DNA of 64,000 nt. Source: Oscheius onirici (lineage: Eukaryota > Nematoda > Chromadorea > Rhabditida > Rhabditidae). Of the stretch, positions 34,241 through 44,752 are shown in pieces. Location: assembly GCA_932521025.1 (NCBI GenBank), contig OW051472.1, positions 7,440,001 to 7,504,000 of the forward strand, written 5' to 3'. The translations under genes and the position numbers were made by a program. Within the stretch, counting starts at the first letter, position 1. Every line of letters begins with the position of its first letter. Under the pieces are notes generated by a model. It had not been told where the DNA came from and made no database searches. It saw only the letters and a program-made list of their open reading frames with translations.

Positions 34241-36483
34241 ATGCTCTTCCTGTTGACACTTGTTTTTTCTTCCACTTTTGGCACAAACTGTCCTCGTCCT
34301 GGCTATGAGTTCTATTCATCGGCAGAATTTCTTGGTCTGACAGAAGACGGGCAGAATAAAAGCAGTTTTGAGCCGGGGACTCGATTCGAAGGACGGTAAG
34401 CGTTCTACGAATAGTTTCTTTAAATTATTTCAGATGTTACAACGAATTTAGTATCGATACCCGAACGTGCTTATCCAATGGATCCTGGAGCATTGGGTCC
34501 ACAAATTGTTCGATTGACGTGCTTTTTGGAAAACCTGTGAAAGATGTCGGTTTTGAAAAAAAGATTTGAAGTAACCAAGTTTTCAGTTGTCTAATGGTAG
34601 TTTCGTGGAATTTGGAAATCAGTCAGATGTAATTCCGCCTGGAAAATTGTATGTCTCGTTACTTGACCGAACAACAAAAATCCAGTGAGATTTATCTCGC
34701 CGGAAGTTATAGAGTTACTAGCCTCAGTATTGAACTTTCTACACCGAATAGTAATCAAGACGCCCAGATTTTTCTGATTTCACGAAGGAAGGACACACAG
34801 ACCTTCAAACCGTGTTTTTTATCCGAGGATACATCAAGAATTGATTGTGAATTGGATAAAACGACGCATATTCAAGTCAAAACAACGTCATCGATATCAC
34901 AATTCAATGCCTTTACAACTGACACTCGTGAGTCTGATTAAAAATAAGCAACAATAGAGGTTTAGGACCAGCTGAACAGTTTGGAAAACGAGCAAACGAA
35001 CTAGGAATCTTACTCGGAGAAACATTTTTGTTTTCGAAGAAAGAGGCTTGTTTCGATACTGCCAGAGAAGACTGTCAGAGTGTTGGAGGAAAAGTACTGG
35101 ACAGCTGGACAGACGAAGAGTGGGAACTTCTTAGGAGATATAATGACTCTCTGAAAATTTGGATAGGTATGATTGTGATTTGAACAACGAAATTGTCACA
35201 TTTGGGTTTGAAAGTCACAAAGACTGGCTGGATAGAAAAGAAATGGATCTGGTTGAATGAAAGCGAACTGGAAGCAGATAACGCAAGATGGGAAAGTACC
35301 GAGGGGGCTACTCCAATGCGTGGACATGCAGTTGTGGTGGATCTCACAACAGGACTCTGGACTTCAGTTCCGCGATGTTCCATCATGTATCATTTTGTTT
35401 GTCGACTGGGTAGGTCTCCCGATCGAAAAACTCTTCGGTTGATTATGAAAGCGCCAAATTCAAACGGGATATTCTCAATGCAGTTGTACTGAAAAAGCGT
35501 TGAACATCTTGGAAAGAAAAATTTCTTGCAGAAACTCCAAAAAATTGCCTGTCTTCGATGGCCGGTTCGCCAGAGCGAGGTAGACTTATTGGTTACTGCG
35601 AGGAGTGCCAACAAGTCACATACAAATGCGACGACGGCTATTTCATGAAAGGAGACCCTCACAGAGATTGTGGAGAAAATGGAAAATGGTTCGAGAAGAT
35701 GCCGGAATGTCTGACAGCCGTAGAGATCAGCGAGACCAAATGTAGCTCGGACAGTATTTTCGGTCCTGGTGAAGAAGAAAATTGCGATTTCAGCATGGTA
35801 GTAATTATACTGGGGCACCGAGCCGGCTCGAGCCTGACGGTTTTTTGCGACTTTCTCCAAAACTGATTCAATTTTCTCTATTTTTTTCCAGACATTGCTT
35901 ACTGCTTTGTTGACTTCTAGCAAACAAAAAATTGGAATTTAGATTAGTAATTTTCGAGAAAAATAGGAAAGCTCGGCGGCTCGAGCAATGTCTGGAAAAA
36001 AAATCGAGAAAATTGAATCAGATTTAGAGAAAATCGCAAAAAACTGTCAGGCTCGAGCCGGCTCGGTGCCCAAGTATAGTAGTAATGTTCGAGAAAATAT
36101 CATCCCAGATTCAGAAAATGAAAGTTGTGGAGAGCTGTCACTGTCCAGTTGATAAGCTTCGCCATCCCACTGGAAATTGCGTCGATTTTATGGATTGTCC
36201 AGTTGAAAGTAAACCCATCATTTTTTGCTAAATTCCTGGGCTTTAGTGGTCAGAGGAAATTGTAGCGATGACCAAATCTTTGCTCCATGGTTCATCTTGG
36301 AAACAAGCTGTATTACAACCGAGGTATCAAAAGTTAAAAAGACTTTGAAATGAGTTCCAGATTCCTTGGATTGAAGAAACATACCAGCAAGAAAATGTTC
36401 GAAGATGTATATGCAAGAAGGATCTAGTAAGAGATCAACTCTCTGGAAAGTGCATCGAAGCAGAGAATTGTGCCAAAACATGA
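34241..36483 (+). CDS. secreted CCP - lectin - CCP protein with TIL-like tail
   Basis: Ten exons: 34241-34395, 34434-34545, 34587-34648, 34686-34927, 34966-35166, 35215-35409, 35532-35797, 36109-36208, 36247-36323, 36361-36483, giving 510 residues. The signal peptide is MLFLLTLVFSSTFG. The first half matches the gene at 32241 in module order and intron phases: CCP-like, beta module, C-type lectin (ARWESTEG, YHFVCRL), CCP (YKCDDGYFMKG). Beyond that it has two TIL-like modules, CHCPVDKLRHPTGNC and CICKKDLVRDQLSGKC. These are the same type as the repeats of the gene at 27937. The phase-consistent joins make this a true fusion rather than two genes. Intron 7 carries a 265-bp inverted-repeat element. 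The probable role is extracellular recognition or protease control, inferred. Confidence 0.8.
35810..36074. mobile_element. 265-bp TA-flanked inverted-repeat element (MITE) in an intron
   Basis: The ends ctggggcaccgagccggctc and gagccggctcggtgcccaag are inverted repeats that continue inward for about 90 bases with few mismatches. TA flanks both sides, the target duplication of Tc1/mariner-type elements. It has no coding capacity. Confidence 0.8.
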
Positions 36484-36792
36484 ATCATTTTCAACTTGGA
36501 TGAAAGCTGATAAAAATAAGTAGAGTTAATGAAATCTCTAGCAAATGAATCACGTTGCGTCAAACAAGGACTGGATCTGGGAGCACAGGCTGTGAGATCA
36601 CAAAACAGCGGCTGTTTCCAGTCAATCCAGACAAAATTAGTCACTTCCAGTCATAATAAGCTGACTCATTATTATTAGGAGTCCATCCCCAAATAATATC
36701 CCATTGTGAAATAGAACAAATAGCCGGCTGTGGCCACAGAGACTAACACCTATAAATGGGATTCATACTACTCCATCATCACAATCTGAATT

Positions 36793-37683
36793 ATGTTCTC
36801 TATTATTATATTCGTTCTGGTGGCTGGAGCTACAGCTACACAGTGTCCAGCTCCAGAGGTTCGTGACTGGACCAGAACACAGTTCCGGTATTCTCCCGAA
36901 CCAGTCGAAGATTTTTACCGGCCGGGAAGTGCTCTGAATTTTCAGTGAGTACTTTTTAATGGTAAAAAGATAGAGATTTAAGATGCCGTCATAATACAGT
37001 TGCTCTAAATTCGGCAGAGAAGGTGTACAGCAGAAAATGCCAACAAAATGGAACGTGGACTGTTGAACCGTTGATTTGCGGATTGGACATGGCTGAAAAT
37101 CTGAGGATTACTACTGTAAGACTCTTATCTTCTTCTTTTAACAGGTTCTTTTTGCAGGACTCGGGATACTGTAATCTTATGAAGAAGACATGTAGAGGTT
37201 CAACTGAATGGAGTCTTGAACTGAAAACTGCAGCCGAAACCGACGGAGTCAAAATAACCGTTGAAGAAGCTGATGCCAGTCTGCAATTGGAAATCACTGA
37301 TTCCAAGGAAGATTCGACGCCGTGTTCCTTCAGAAAACTGAACTCGAATACGTATTTCTCGTACTGTCGAGTGGCCACTGCAAAGACGGTCAAGATATCG
37401 AGTCAATCGCCTGTGAATTTCAAAAAAATCAGTGTCATTTCTGCAAAGACAGGTTTGAATCAAAGCCTATTTTGTAAGCCCAACGTTTTTAGGCATAGAA
37501 GGAAAAGAGTGTCCTTATCCTGGAAGTCCGTCAGCTGGAAAAATATCTGAATATTTGGAGAGCTCTAAAGTGACCTACAGATGTATCGATGGCTACAGAA
37601 TGGAGGGACCGGCTGGCAGAACCTGTAATTTGGCAACGGGAAAGTACGACCAAGAGATGCCAAACTGTGTCAAGGATATGTGA
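36793..37683 (+). CDS. secreted CCP - beta module - CCP protein without lectin domain
   Basis: Exons 36793-36944, 37031-37115, 37158-37452, 37493-37683 give 240 residues. MFSIIIFVLVAGATA is a signal peptide. Then come a CCP-like start (QCPAPEVRDW), the beta module (CNLMKKTCRGSTEW, CSFRKLN) and a good final CCP (CPYPGSPSAGK, YRCIDGYRMEG, NC). It is a shortened relative of the genes at 32241 and 34241 with the lectin exons missing. The acceptor of exon 2 is uncertain. The site that keeps the frame (37030) drops the second CCP cysteine. The site expected from the paralogues (after 36999, reading CSKFG) keeps the cysteine but runs out of frame. The gene may therefore be mildly damaged. Confidence 0.65.
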
Positions 37684-38806
37684 AAAACGAAGACGGGTGC
37701 TACAAATGGGTAGTGAACTGATACTTATTCTTTGCTCAAATGAATGATTTTAACCTGAAACTTTTGTAAGTATTTGAAAATAATCATAGCTTGATTCGTA
37801 CATATATATAACCCCCACCCCAGTGAAGTCAGCTCCGACCTCCTTTGGGAAATGTTGGGAAGCGGTACACATTGCCTCTGGTGATTTGCAGATCATAATC
37901 GGACTGGAAAAAGCTTTGAAAAGTAGATTTTTATTGTCAAGTTCTTTTTAAATCAGCTACTGACCCAGTTCTCTTGCTTTAGTCACCGTCTCATATAAGC
38001 TTGATGCAATTTCAACAACAACAACCCAGGAACTCGAAACACATTTCCTCCCTTCTTTAAACTTCCTCAAAGCTTTCCTTTTTCCCCGCCGGCATATCAG
38101 TCGTTGCCCCGGACGATGACGTGTCCGCCGCTGTCTCTTGCCAACTGAACATTGGCCTCACAATTTGCGCGCCAACTCACCCTCACAGCTGGTCTTCCTG
38201 CTTTTTTATAGCCTTGTTTGACCTATTGAATTCGATTTTCATTAGGCTGAGTGTGCCGAAGAAAATGAAAGTTTTAGGAACTTTTAGTCTTCCAAGTTTT
38301 GATTTTTTGACTTCAATCAAACTTTTTCAAAGACGTAAATTTATGAAAGTTTGCATCGGAACTTTGCTGCTTCCGACCTGTTATCGACCAACCTTTCCCT
38401 CCTCCTCCCCTTTCAAATGTCCTGTCCTTTTCTGTGGGAACTTCACTCTGTTGCGAAATATTTCGTTGTATTACTTTCATATTTCACTGACGATAGTTTC
38501 ACAATTTCATTGCAACATTGACAAAAGTAACCTATTTATTCCAATTTTTTAAATCAACAAAAAACTGAGCTAAGCACCCACTTATTTTTCTGGTTGCCCG
38601 TCGCGAACAGGTCACTCTTCAGTTTGTATTGTTTGCCGGGGCGACCGCTCACTCTCTTCCCTCTTGCGAAACATGACGCCAGCTTCTGTGACTAATGGTT
38701 CGCCCGAAGCGCCGCCTCCGACTCTTGCCATTCAGAACTGTTCACAGCTACTTGATTCTCATTTTTTCTCTTTCCGCAACAAACACAGATCCTATTTCAG
38801 TCTGAT
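37684..38806. other. intergenic, no gene recognised
   Basis: About 1.1 kb. One long open frame at 38121-38552 has no plausible family or splice partner. It includes the probable promoter of the F-box array. Confidence 0.45.
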
Positions 38807-40697
38807 ATGGGCAACATCATCACCTATGAAGAGGACCCTTCTCAAGAGGAGGAGGAGGAGAACACAACTGAAGAGGAGGTGAGTATATTCAACAGATGTT
38901 CATTTGATGCCGTCTGAAAAAGTTTCTCATGTTACGTTCCATAGAAGGTAGTCGATAATACCGATCTCTACAGAGCTGCCCAAATTGTTGGGGTTGATGC
39001 TATAATTTCGGGATCCAAAGAATTTCTAAAGCATTGTTACATAAAAATACTTGTATTAACCAAATTCTTATTATTCGTCAGAGTTAGGCTTGAGAAAAAA
39101 CTGGGAAAAAGTGAATAGCAATTCAGACGAAGGCGACATTAGGTGGTGCAAGTAACAGAAAGCCTCGGTTTCTTCCTCTCAACAGCCAAACTTTCAGAAG
39201 GACGATGAGCCTCTAGAACTGGCTCTGTTACATACTAACATAATCGCCAAAATAATCGACAAGATGGACTACTCTCAATATGCAAGATTTGAGTCCGTTT
39301 CTCGGCTAACCTACTCCGTCTGCAACAGCCACAACTTTCATGTTCCCGTCGACATTCCCGACATGAGAATCAACAAGGTAGACAAGAAATTTTTGTATTT
39401 ATAGTTCCTTTTATAGAGTTCCGTGACAATGGACATCGGCTGGTATTGGCAAGATAACCGGCCACCAAAGGTACGATTTCATAACGCTACTGCCAATGCT
39501 GCCAAGATGATCGTTTGCAATCTTCACATCCCGGTAGGTCGTTTGACCAAACGTTTAAAGGGCTTTTTATTAATTTCAGCACAGAGCTACTGGGAACAGG
39601 CTGAGAGCTGTGGCGAAACTCTTCAAGAAAAACAGAGCCACATTCACCTCGTTGTATGTAACAGAGCATATTCTCTTTTCTCCTGAGGAGTTTGATCATT
39701 TTATCGGAGTGAGTTGTTCTCCATGATTTTTTCAAAATACTTATTTTCAGTCACTTACTGGATTGAGCTATATCGATTTCACGTCTTACATTTCGGAAAA
39801 ATTCTTCCAATGTCCAAATTTGCAGAAGGTTAGTTTCTAGAATGTACTGTGAACAAAGAACATTAAGGTCGAGACGCTTCGCATAAACTCGACCAACTGC
39901 ACGGATGACGAGTTTCTCAAAATGAAGTGCAAATCGCTGTACATGAAGAACGAGTACATCACAGCCCGCGGTCTCAACAGATTCCTAAGACAGTGGAAGA
40001 AAAAAGAGAGGGAAATCGACTGGATTGATATCGAGTTTGACACTTCGTTCAACACGAGAAACTTTGATACTATTCTGGCGGGACTGGATGCGAGCGTTCT
40101 TTGGACACCGGAGACTCACAAAGACAGTCTCGTGAGTTCTGAAATTTCTTACCACGATGTATTTTTCAGTTGGCAGCTCTTCCTTTCGAAGAACTTCCAA
40201 TGATCTCGACTGGAGATGCTCAACATTGTTACTCCATCATGCGCAGCGACGACATCGGAAACGCCTTCCTGTTGCGTCTCACCATGGGTCGTTTCGAATT
40301 CTGGAACATTCACAGTGAGCCGCAACACCTTTTTGGAGAAATCAGCATCGATCAGTACTATGAGCTCATGAAAGAGTAAGACAACCTTTACTCTATTTTT
40401 ATGGCAGATTTTAGATGTCAATACTGTTCAACAGAGTTCTGCGAACACAGACGTCGTATTTCTACCCAACGCTTCAAGAAACTTTTTCCCAAAACGAACG
40501 ACTTCATTATTACCGGATTCAAACTGGCTGGTTTTCTGTTTGCCGGCTTAGAATGCAAAAATCTGATTGGAGGAGTGACCTATCCCGTCCAGCCCATGGT
40601 AAAAGACGACTTCGATCGGATGCTTCATGAAAATCGTGCTAGGACTCGCTTTAAAAAGTTTTTGTGTCTTTTGCGTGCATCTTTATTCAATCGTTAA
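38807..40697 (+). CDS. F-box protein 1 of the array (FBA_2-like, CxxC..CxH tail)
   Basis: Exons 38807-38878, 39198-39377, 39417-39533, 39580-39708, 39751-39828, 39868-40131, 40170-40375, 40415-40697 give 442 residues. It starts MGNII, a possible N-myristoylation site, followed by an acidic stretch. An F-box-like segment (about 30-75) has NIIAKIIDKMDYSQYARFE. The middle is a repeat-like region ending ITARGLNRFLRQW (about 222-234), the core motif of the nematode F-box-associated FBA_2 domain. After LWTPETH and a further 60 residues comes C350-x2-C353-x4-C358-x-H360, then a conserved tail with GFKLA and LIGGVTYPVQPM. F-box proteins recruit substrates to SCF ubiquitin ligases. In nematodes this class is fast-evolving, with proposed roles against foreign proteins. 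The substrate is unknown. Confidence 0.85.
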
Positions 40698-40914
40698 TTT
40701 ATTCGTTACACCTTGCGGGTTTTAGATGTCGATATATAATAAAACGGGTGAACTCTTAGTGTTCTTGTTACAATTCTATTGGCTGGTTCCAGGTTAATTT
40801 TCTCTCACCTTTATGCTACGTAGAACAATAGTGATTTTATTCTCTTTTCTACCTTTCCAGTTGCACAACATTGCATCGAACTATTGAACATTTAGAGTAG
40901 TTAAAAGTTCAGTT

Positions 40915-41670
40915 CTTGTGTAGCACACAGACGCAATTATCATAGAGTCCATAAGGCTAATTATATGAGTCTAACCAATTGATGTGCAAATCTCTATGTT
41001 TGAAATGTGGTAGAGTCACTATTAAAGGAAAGCTGCATTTGATGGCCGTTGGGGCATATCTTGGTTGTAGGCAAAAGACGATATTGCAGAAGTAGTCGAA
41101 AGCTTCCTCTTCCGTAGTAGGAAGCGAGAAAATACTCATGACGAGTGATTTCTTTTGTCCCAATCTATTTTAAATTGCTCCCAAGTCTGTGTGTGTGTCT
41201 GTCTGAAGCTCTAATTGAGGATAAGGAGGGGAGCTTTGTGTGCACTAATTAGTTTTTAACAAGTCGTGACAGAGCAAGTGCGCGAAGGGCCTTTGATAGT
41301 TTCTTGGGAGGGACAGGGAGTGACTGGAACAGAGTGACAAGGGAAGAAGGGAAGGAACAGTAGGACTGAGACTCACTAAAGCTAGGAACGGGCCGTTCAG
41401 GTCCTACATTTTGAAACTAGGCTTGAGAGGGAGTGGGTTCTAATACGATTTCGGTAGATTCTTTGGAGGGTCAGGGAGAGTGACTGGAGGAGAGTAACAA
41501 AGGAGGAATGGAAGGGAAACCACGACTAGCGCTCCGTGACAGAGCGAAGTCATGAACTTCTACTTTAGCCCTGGAAGGGCGTTGCTAACCTTGTTTAAAT
41601 TAAGTCAAAGTTATTTCAATGTTAAAACAATTATGGACTCTATGGTAATTGCGTCTGTGTACTACACAAG
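40915..41670. mobile_element. putative inverted-repeat transposon enclosing a dispersed repeat
   Basis: The 40-base arms start cttgtgtagcacacagacgc and are reverse complementary with about two mismatches. They enclose the dispersed repeat copy. No transposase frame lies inside. The exact ends and target duplication were not resolved. Confidence 0.5.
41169..41596. repeat. dispersed repeat family A, copy 1
   Basis: About 430 bases, starting near tttaaattgctc and ending gccctggaagggcgttgc. It is closely similar to 55219-55617 along its length and shares both ends with the shorter inverted copy at 45372-45619. Confidence 0.8.
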
Positions 41671-42455
41671 TATCAAAAGTTCTATCCAATCAGCTAGAGA
41701 TTGCGAACTCAAGAGTTATCGCTATAACACTTTGATAGAGTTCGTATGGACTTCTTGGGATACATCTGGGATAACTTTTGACAAGAGTCTGTAGATAGCA
41801 GTTCTGACAAAATATACACAGCTCAAGTCGTTCCAAATAAGCGTTAGCTACTGATCGTCGTATGCTTAGACTCGCTATAAAATTATCCTGCTAGCTTGGA
41901 ATTTTAGCCAAAGTAAGAGCATAATCATTCACTTCCGGTTGCCTTTCTTATCAATGTTCGGCCCTTCCAGTTTCACTTGTTCCAAAACACTGTGTCTGTG
42001 TCTGTCTGAATATATACTTTGTTGTTGTTGTTTTTATTTCGGAAAAGTATTGTTTTAACTAAAGGCTATTTGAAAGAAAAAGGTTTTTCTAAAAAAAGGC
42101 TATTTGAAAGCTGAATTGTTGCGAAGTCTTTGCTCCCCTTTGGGTAGATCTTCTGTGGTAACGCACTTCAAGGCGGGTAAAACAATGAAGGGCAAAAATA
42201 ATCTAGTGGGCGGATTTGGAGACTTGGCAAAAGGAGCAAGAAATTCAAACTTTTGTCCTGCAAACGTGAGGTAGTCAAGTTTGAATTGTAGACATATTTT
42301 CTCTTTTTCTTTTCAAAAAGTGTGTTTTGCAAAAAAAGAACAAACGATAGTCAAAATGACGTCAATCCATGACTAACAGGCGCCCTTGCTTATCATTGTT
42401 ACCGAGACCATTCTGTTCTCTCTTCCAAGCTTTCCTTTTCCAACAAATGTTTTAG

Positions 42456-44264
42456 ATGGGCAATGCCACTAGTTTCACTGAAGTAAAAGAAGACAAGGAG
42501 GAAGATTCTGAAGAAAAAATACAGATAGTGACGAAGGAAGTAGTAATCTAGTTTCTCTCCTATAAAACTGGCGCTTTTTTAGGTTGAGGATGAGCTTTGC
42601 CTTCCTTTCGCCAGTCTTTCGACAGCCATGATGAAAAAAGTCATCGACAAGTTAGATTTCAAGGATTACATCATTCTGGAACAAACTTCGAAACTCACTC
42701 AAAAGGTCTGTACAGAACAACGAATTCGTCTGCCTCTGGACATTGCCAGGATTCATGTCAACAAGGTTCATCTTTTTTGAATTTTGACTGATTCTAATAC
42801 AATTCAGAGTTCGTTAAAGGTTGTTCCCCAATGGGTTTGGTACAGGGAAAAACAGGATGAGCATCGCTGGCACGCCACCGAGCCACATTTGGCCCAGTTC
42901 AAGGTGTGCAACGTGTCTATTCAGGTACTTTTTTGTTGTCCAATAAAATGAGAAAGTTTAGCATCGAATCACCGGCAACAGACTAAAAGCTGTTGGGGAA
43001 CTGTTCAAGAAAAACAAACTCAGCTCCACCTGTCTATGGTTTCCGGAACGTATTGCCTTTTCTCCTCAGGATTTGGACTACTTCTTAGGAGTAAGATTGG
43101 TCTCACTTTAGCAATTCTAAAGTAATTTTTAGTGTTTTTCCAAGCCAGTCGAGTTCGTGGTTTTCAATCAGTTCCTTGCTAGAGAGTTCTTCGAAATACC
43201 CAGATTTCAACAGGTAGCTTCCAAATCTCATATTTCACCAAGGTTCTTTAGATAAATCAGTTCCGTTTTTATTCGTGCGGCTGTACGGATGATGAACTCT
43301 TGAAATTAAGACCAACTTCATTCATTATGAAGAACGATCTGATCACGGATCGTGGCCTGAACAGACTTCTGAAGCAGTGGGTGAGAAAAGAGAGGGATTG
43401 TAACTGGATTGAAATTGAATTCAACTCGTCTTTCAATACGAGAGATTTCGGTGCGATTTTGGACGGTCTGGATGCAAACCTTATTTGGAGTACTGATACT
43501 CACGAGGACAGCGAGGTGAGAAGTCGGAAATAGACAAGAATCTATGGTTTGTTCAATAATAAGAGAACATTACCATAACCCATTTAGTTTTCCAAGAGAC
43601 CGGAATAACACGGAAGCGTAGGATACTCAACCAAGTTTCCTGGCTGGCTAAAGTGGTCTCGTGGCAAACTAAATTCTCTCTTTTCATTGAATAAACTATA
43701 AAAATGTTAACCCTTCACATTAAAAGTATTTCAGATCGGCATGCTGCCTATCGAGGGGCTCCCAAACTATTCTGCCGTTGATCCACAGCAAGTCTATTCA
43801 ATCTTCAGAAGTGACGACATTACAAACATTCGCATCCTAACTCTCAGCATGGGACGATTCGAGATGATCTGCAACTTCAGCTCCGAGATTGAATATCTTC
43901 TATTCGAACTCGAAGACTATCAGTACTACGAGGTCACAAAGACGTGGGACCGTGCTTTTTTTGTCTCCAACCAACTTTCAGGTGCAAACGGTGCAAAACC
44001 GAGTTTTGTCAGCACTTTCGTTCATATTACACTCAAGTTTTCAAGAAACGATTTCCAAAAATCAACAAGGTAGTAATCACTGGCTTCAAACTGGCTGCCG
44101 ATATTTTTGCACTATTGGAATGCAGAAACTTGATTGGCGGAGTAAGCTATCCCGTTCAGCCTATGGGAGAAGATGCTTGTTTCCGTCTGCTCAATGAGAA
44201 TCGCGTCGAAAGTCCATTTCTTAAAATGATATATTCTTTACGTATCTGCCTTTTCAACCGGTAA
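42456..44264 (+). CDS. F-box protein 2 of the array (FBA_2-like, CxxC..CxH tail)
   Basis: Exons 42456-42539, 42583-42765, 42808-42924, 42962-43090, 43133-43213, 43252-43515, 43735-43943, 43982-44264 give 449 residues. The start MGNATSFTEVKED lies directly behind tgttttag. Like the first array gene it is MGN-acidic. The F-box-like segment is MKKVIDKLDFKDYIILE, the FBA_2 core is ITDRGLNRLLKQW, and the tail has C357-x2-C360-x4-C365-x-H367, then GFKLAADIF and LIGGVSYPVQPM. Three exons (117, 129 and 264 bases) and the last (283) have exactly the same length as in the first gene. This shows a recent tandem duplication with the structure kept. It is the closest paralogue of the gene at 38807. Confidence 0.85.
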
Positions 44265-44752
44265 CTTTCTGTGTCTTTAAAGTTTGTTCAGGAAAAAGAA
44301 CGCCAGTAAACCAAAAATATTTCACTTCGATAACCCCAAGCCCTTGATTTTCAGGGTAAGGCCCAATTAAACCTATTTTTTGAATTCTTTTCAAATTCGT
44401 ATTGGAGCGCTACCCTGAAAATCTGGGATTTGTGCCTGTCGAAGCGAAATATTATTAGGCTGCTGTTGCTTTCTTTTTTTAACAGAATTGGGGTCTAAAT
44501 AAAGAATTTCTGTAACTTGTTCTTTGACCTATTCTCGGCTTTCCGACGAATTGATTGCCAGTCCCTTCCATCTTTCGATCTTCTGCGCCCTTTGCGCTCC
44601 ATTTAGTTTTTTGTCTGCCGACTGCAAATAATGACGCATAGGCGTTGCCTGGACGAAAGTGCTATTCGTTTCTTGGGTTATTTGGAAAGGTTCTTGATTT
44701 CCTACTACTTTATACCAACATATTTTTGACCGTCTAACTTTTTCCAGAACAA
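44265..44752. other. spacer with an imperfect hairpin
   Basis: About 490 bases. An imperfect inverted repeat spans about 44314-44454. Its outer ends read atttcacttcga and tcgaagcgaaat, with inner arms around gattttcagggtaag and accctgaaaatc. Confidence 0.55.

Larger units (their letters stand above)
40698..42455. other. repeat-rich spacer in the F-box array
   Basis: No gene seen. It holds an inverted-repeat pair (arms 40915-40954 and 41631-41670) enclosing a dispersed repeat copy (41169-41596), and further AT-rich sequence. Confidence 0.55.

Noticed and set aside
38121-38552. 143-codon plus-strand open frame
   Set aside because: No signal peptide or domain. Phe/Ser/Leu-rich product as expected from T-rich noncoding DNA.
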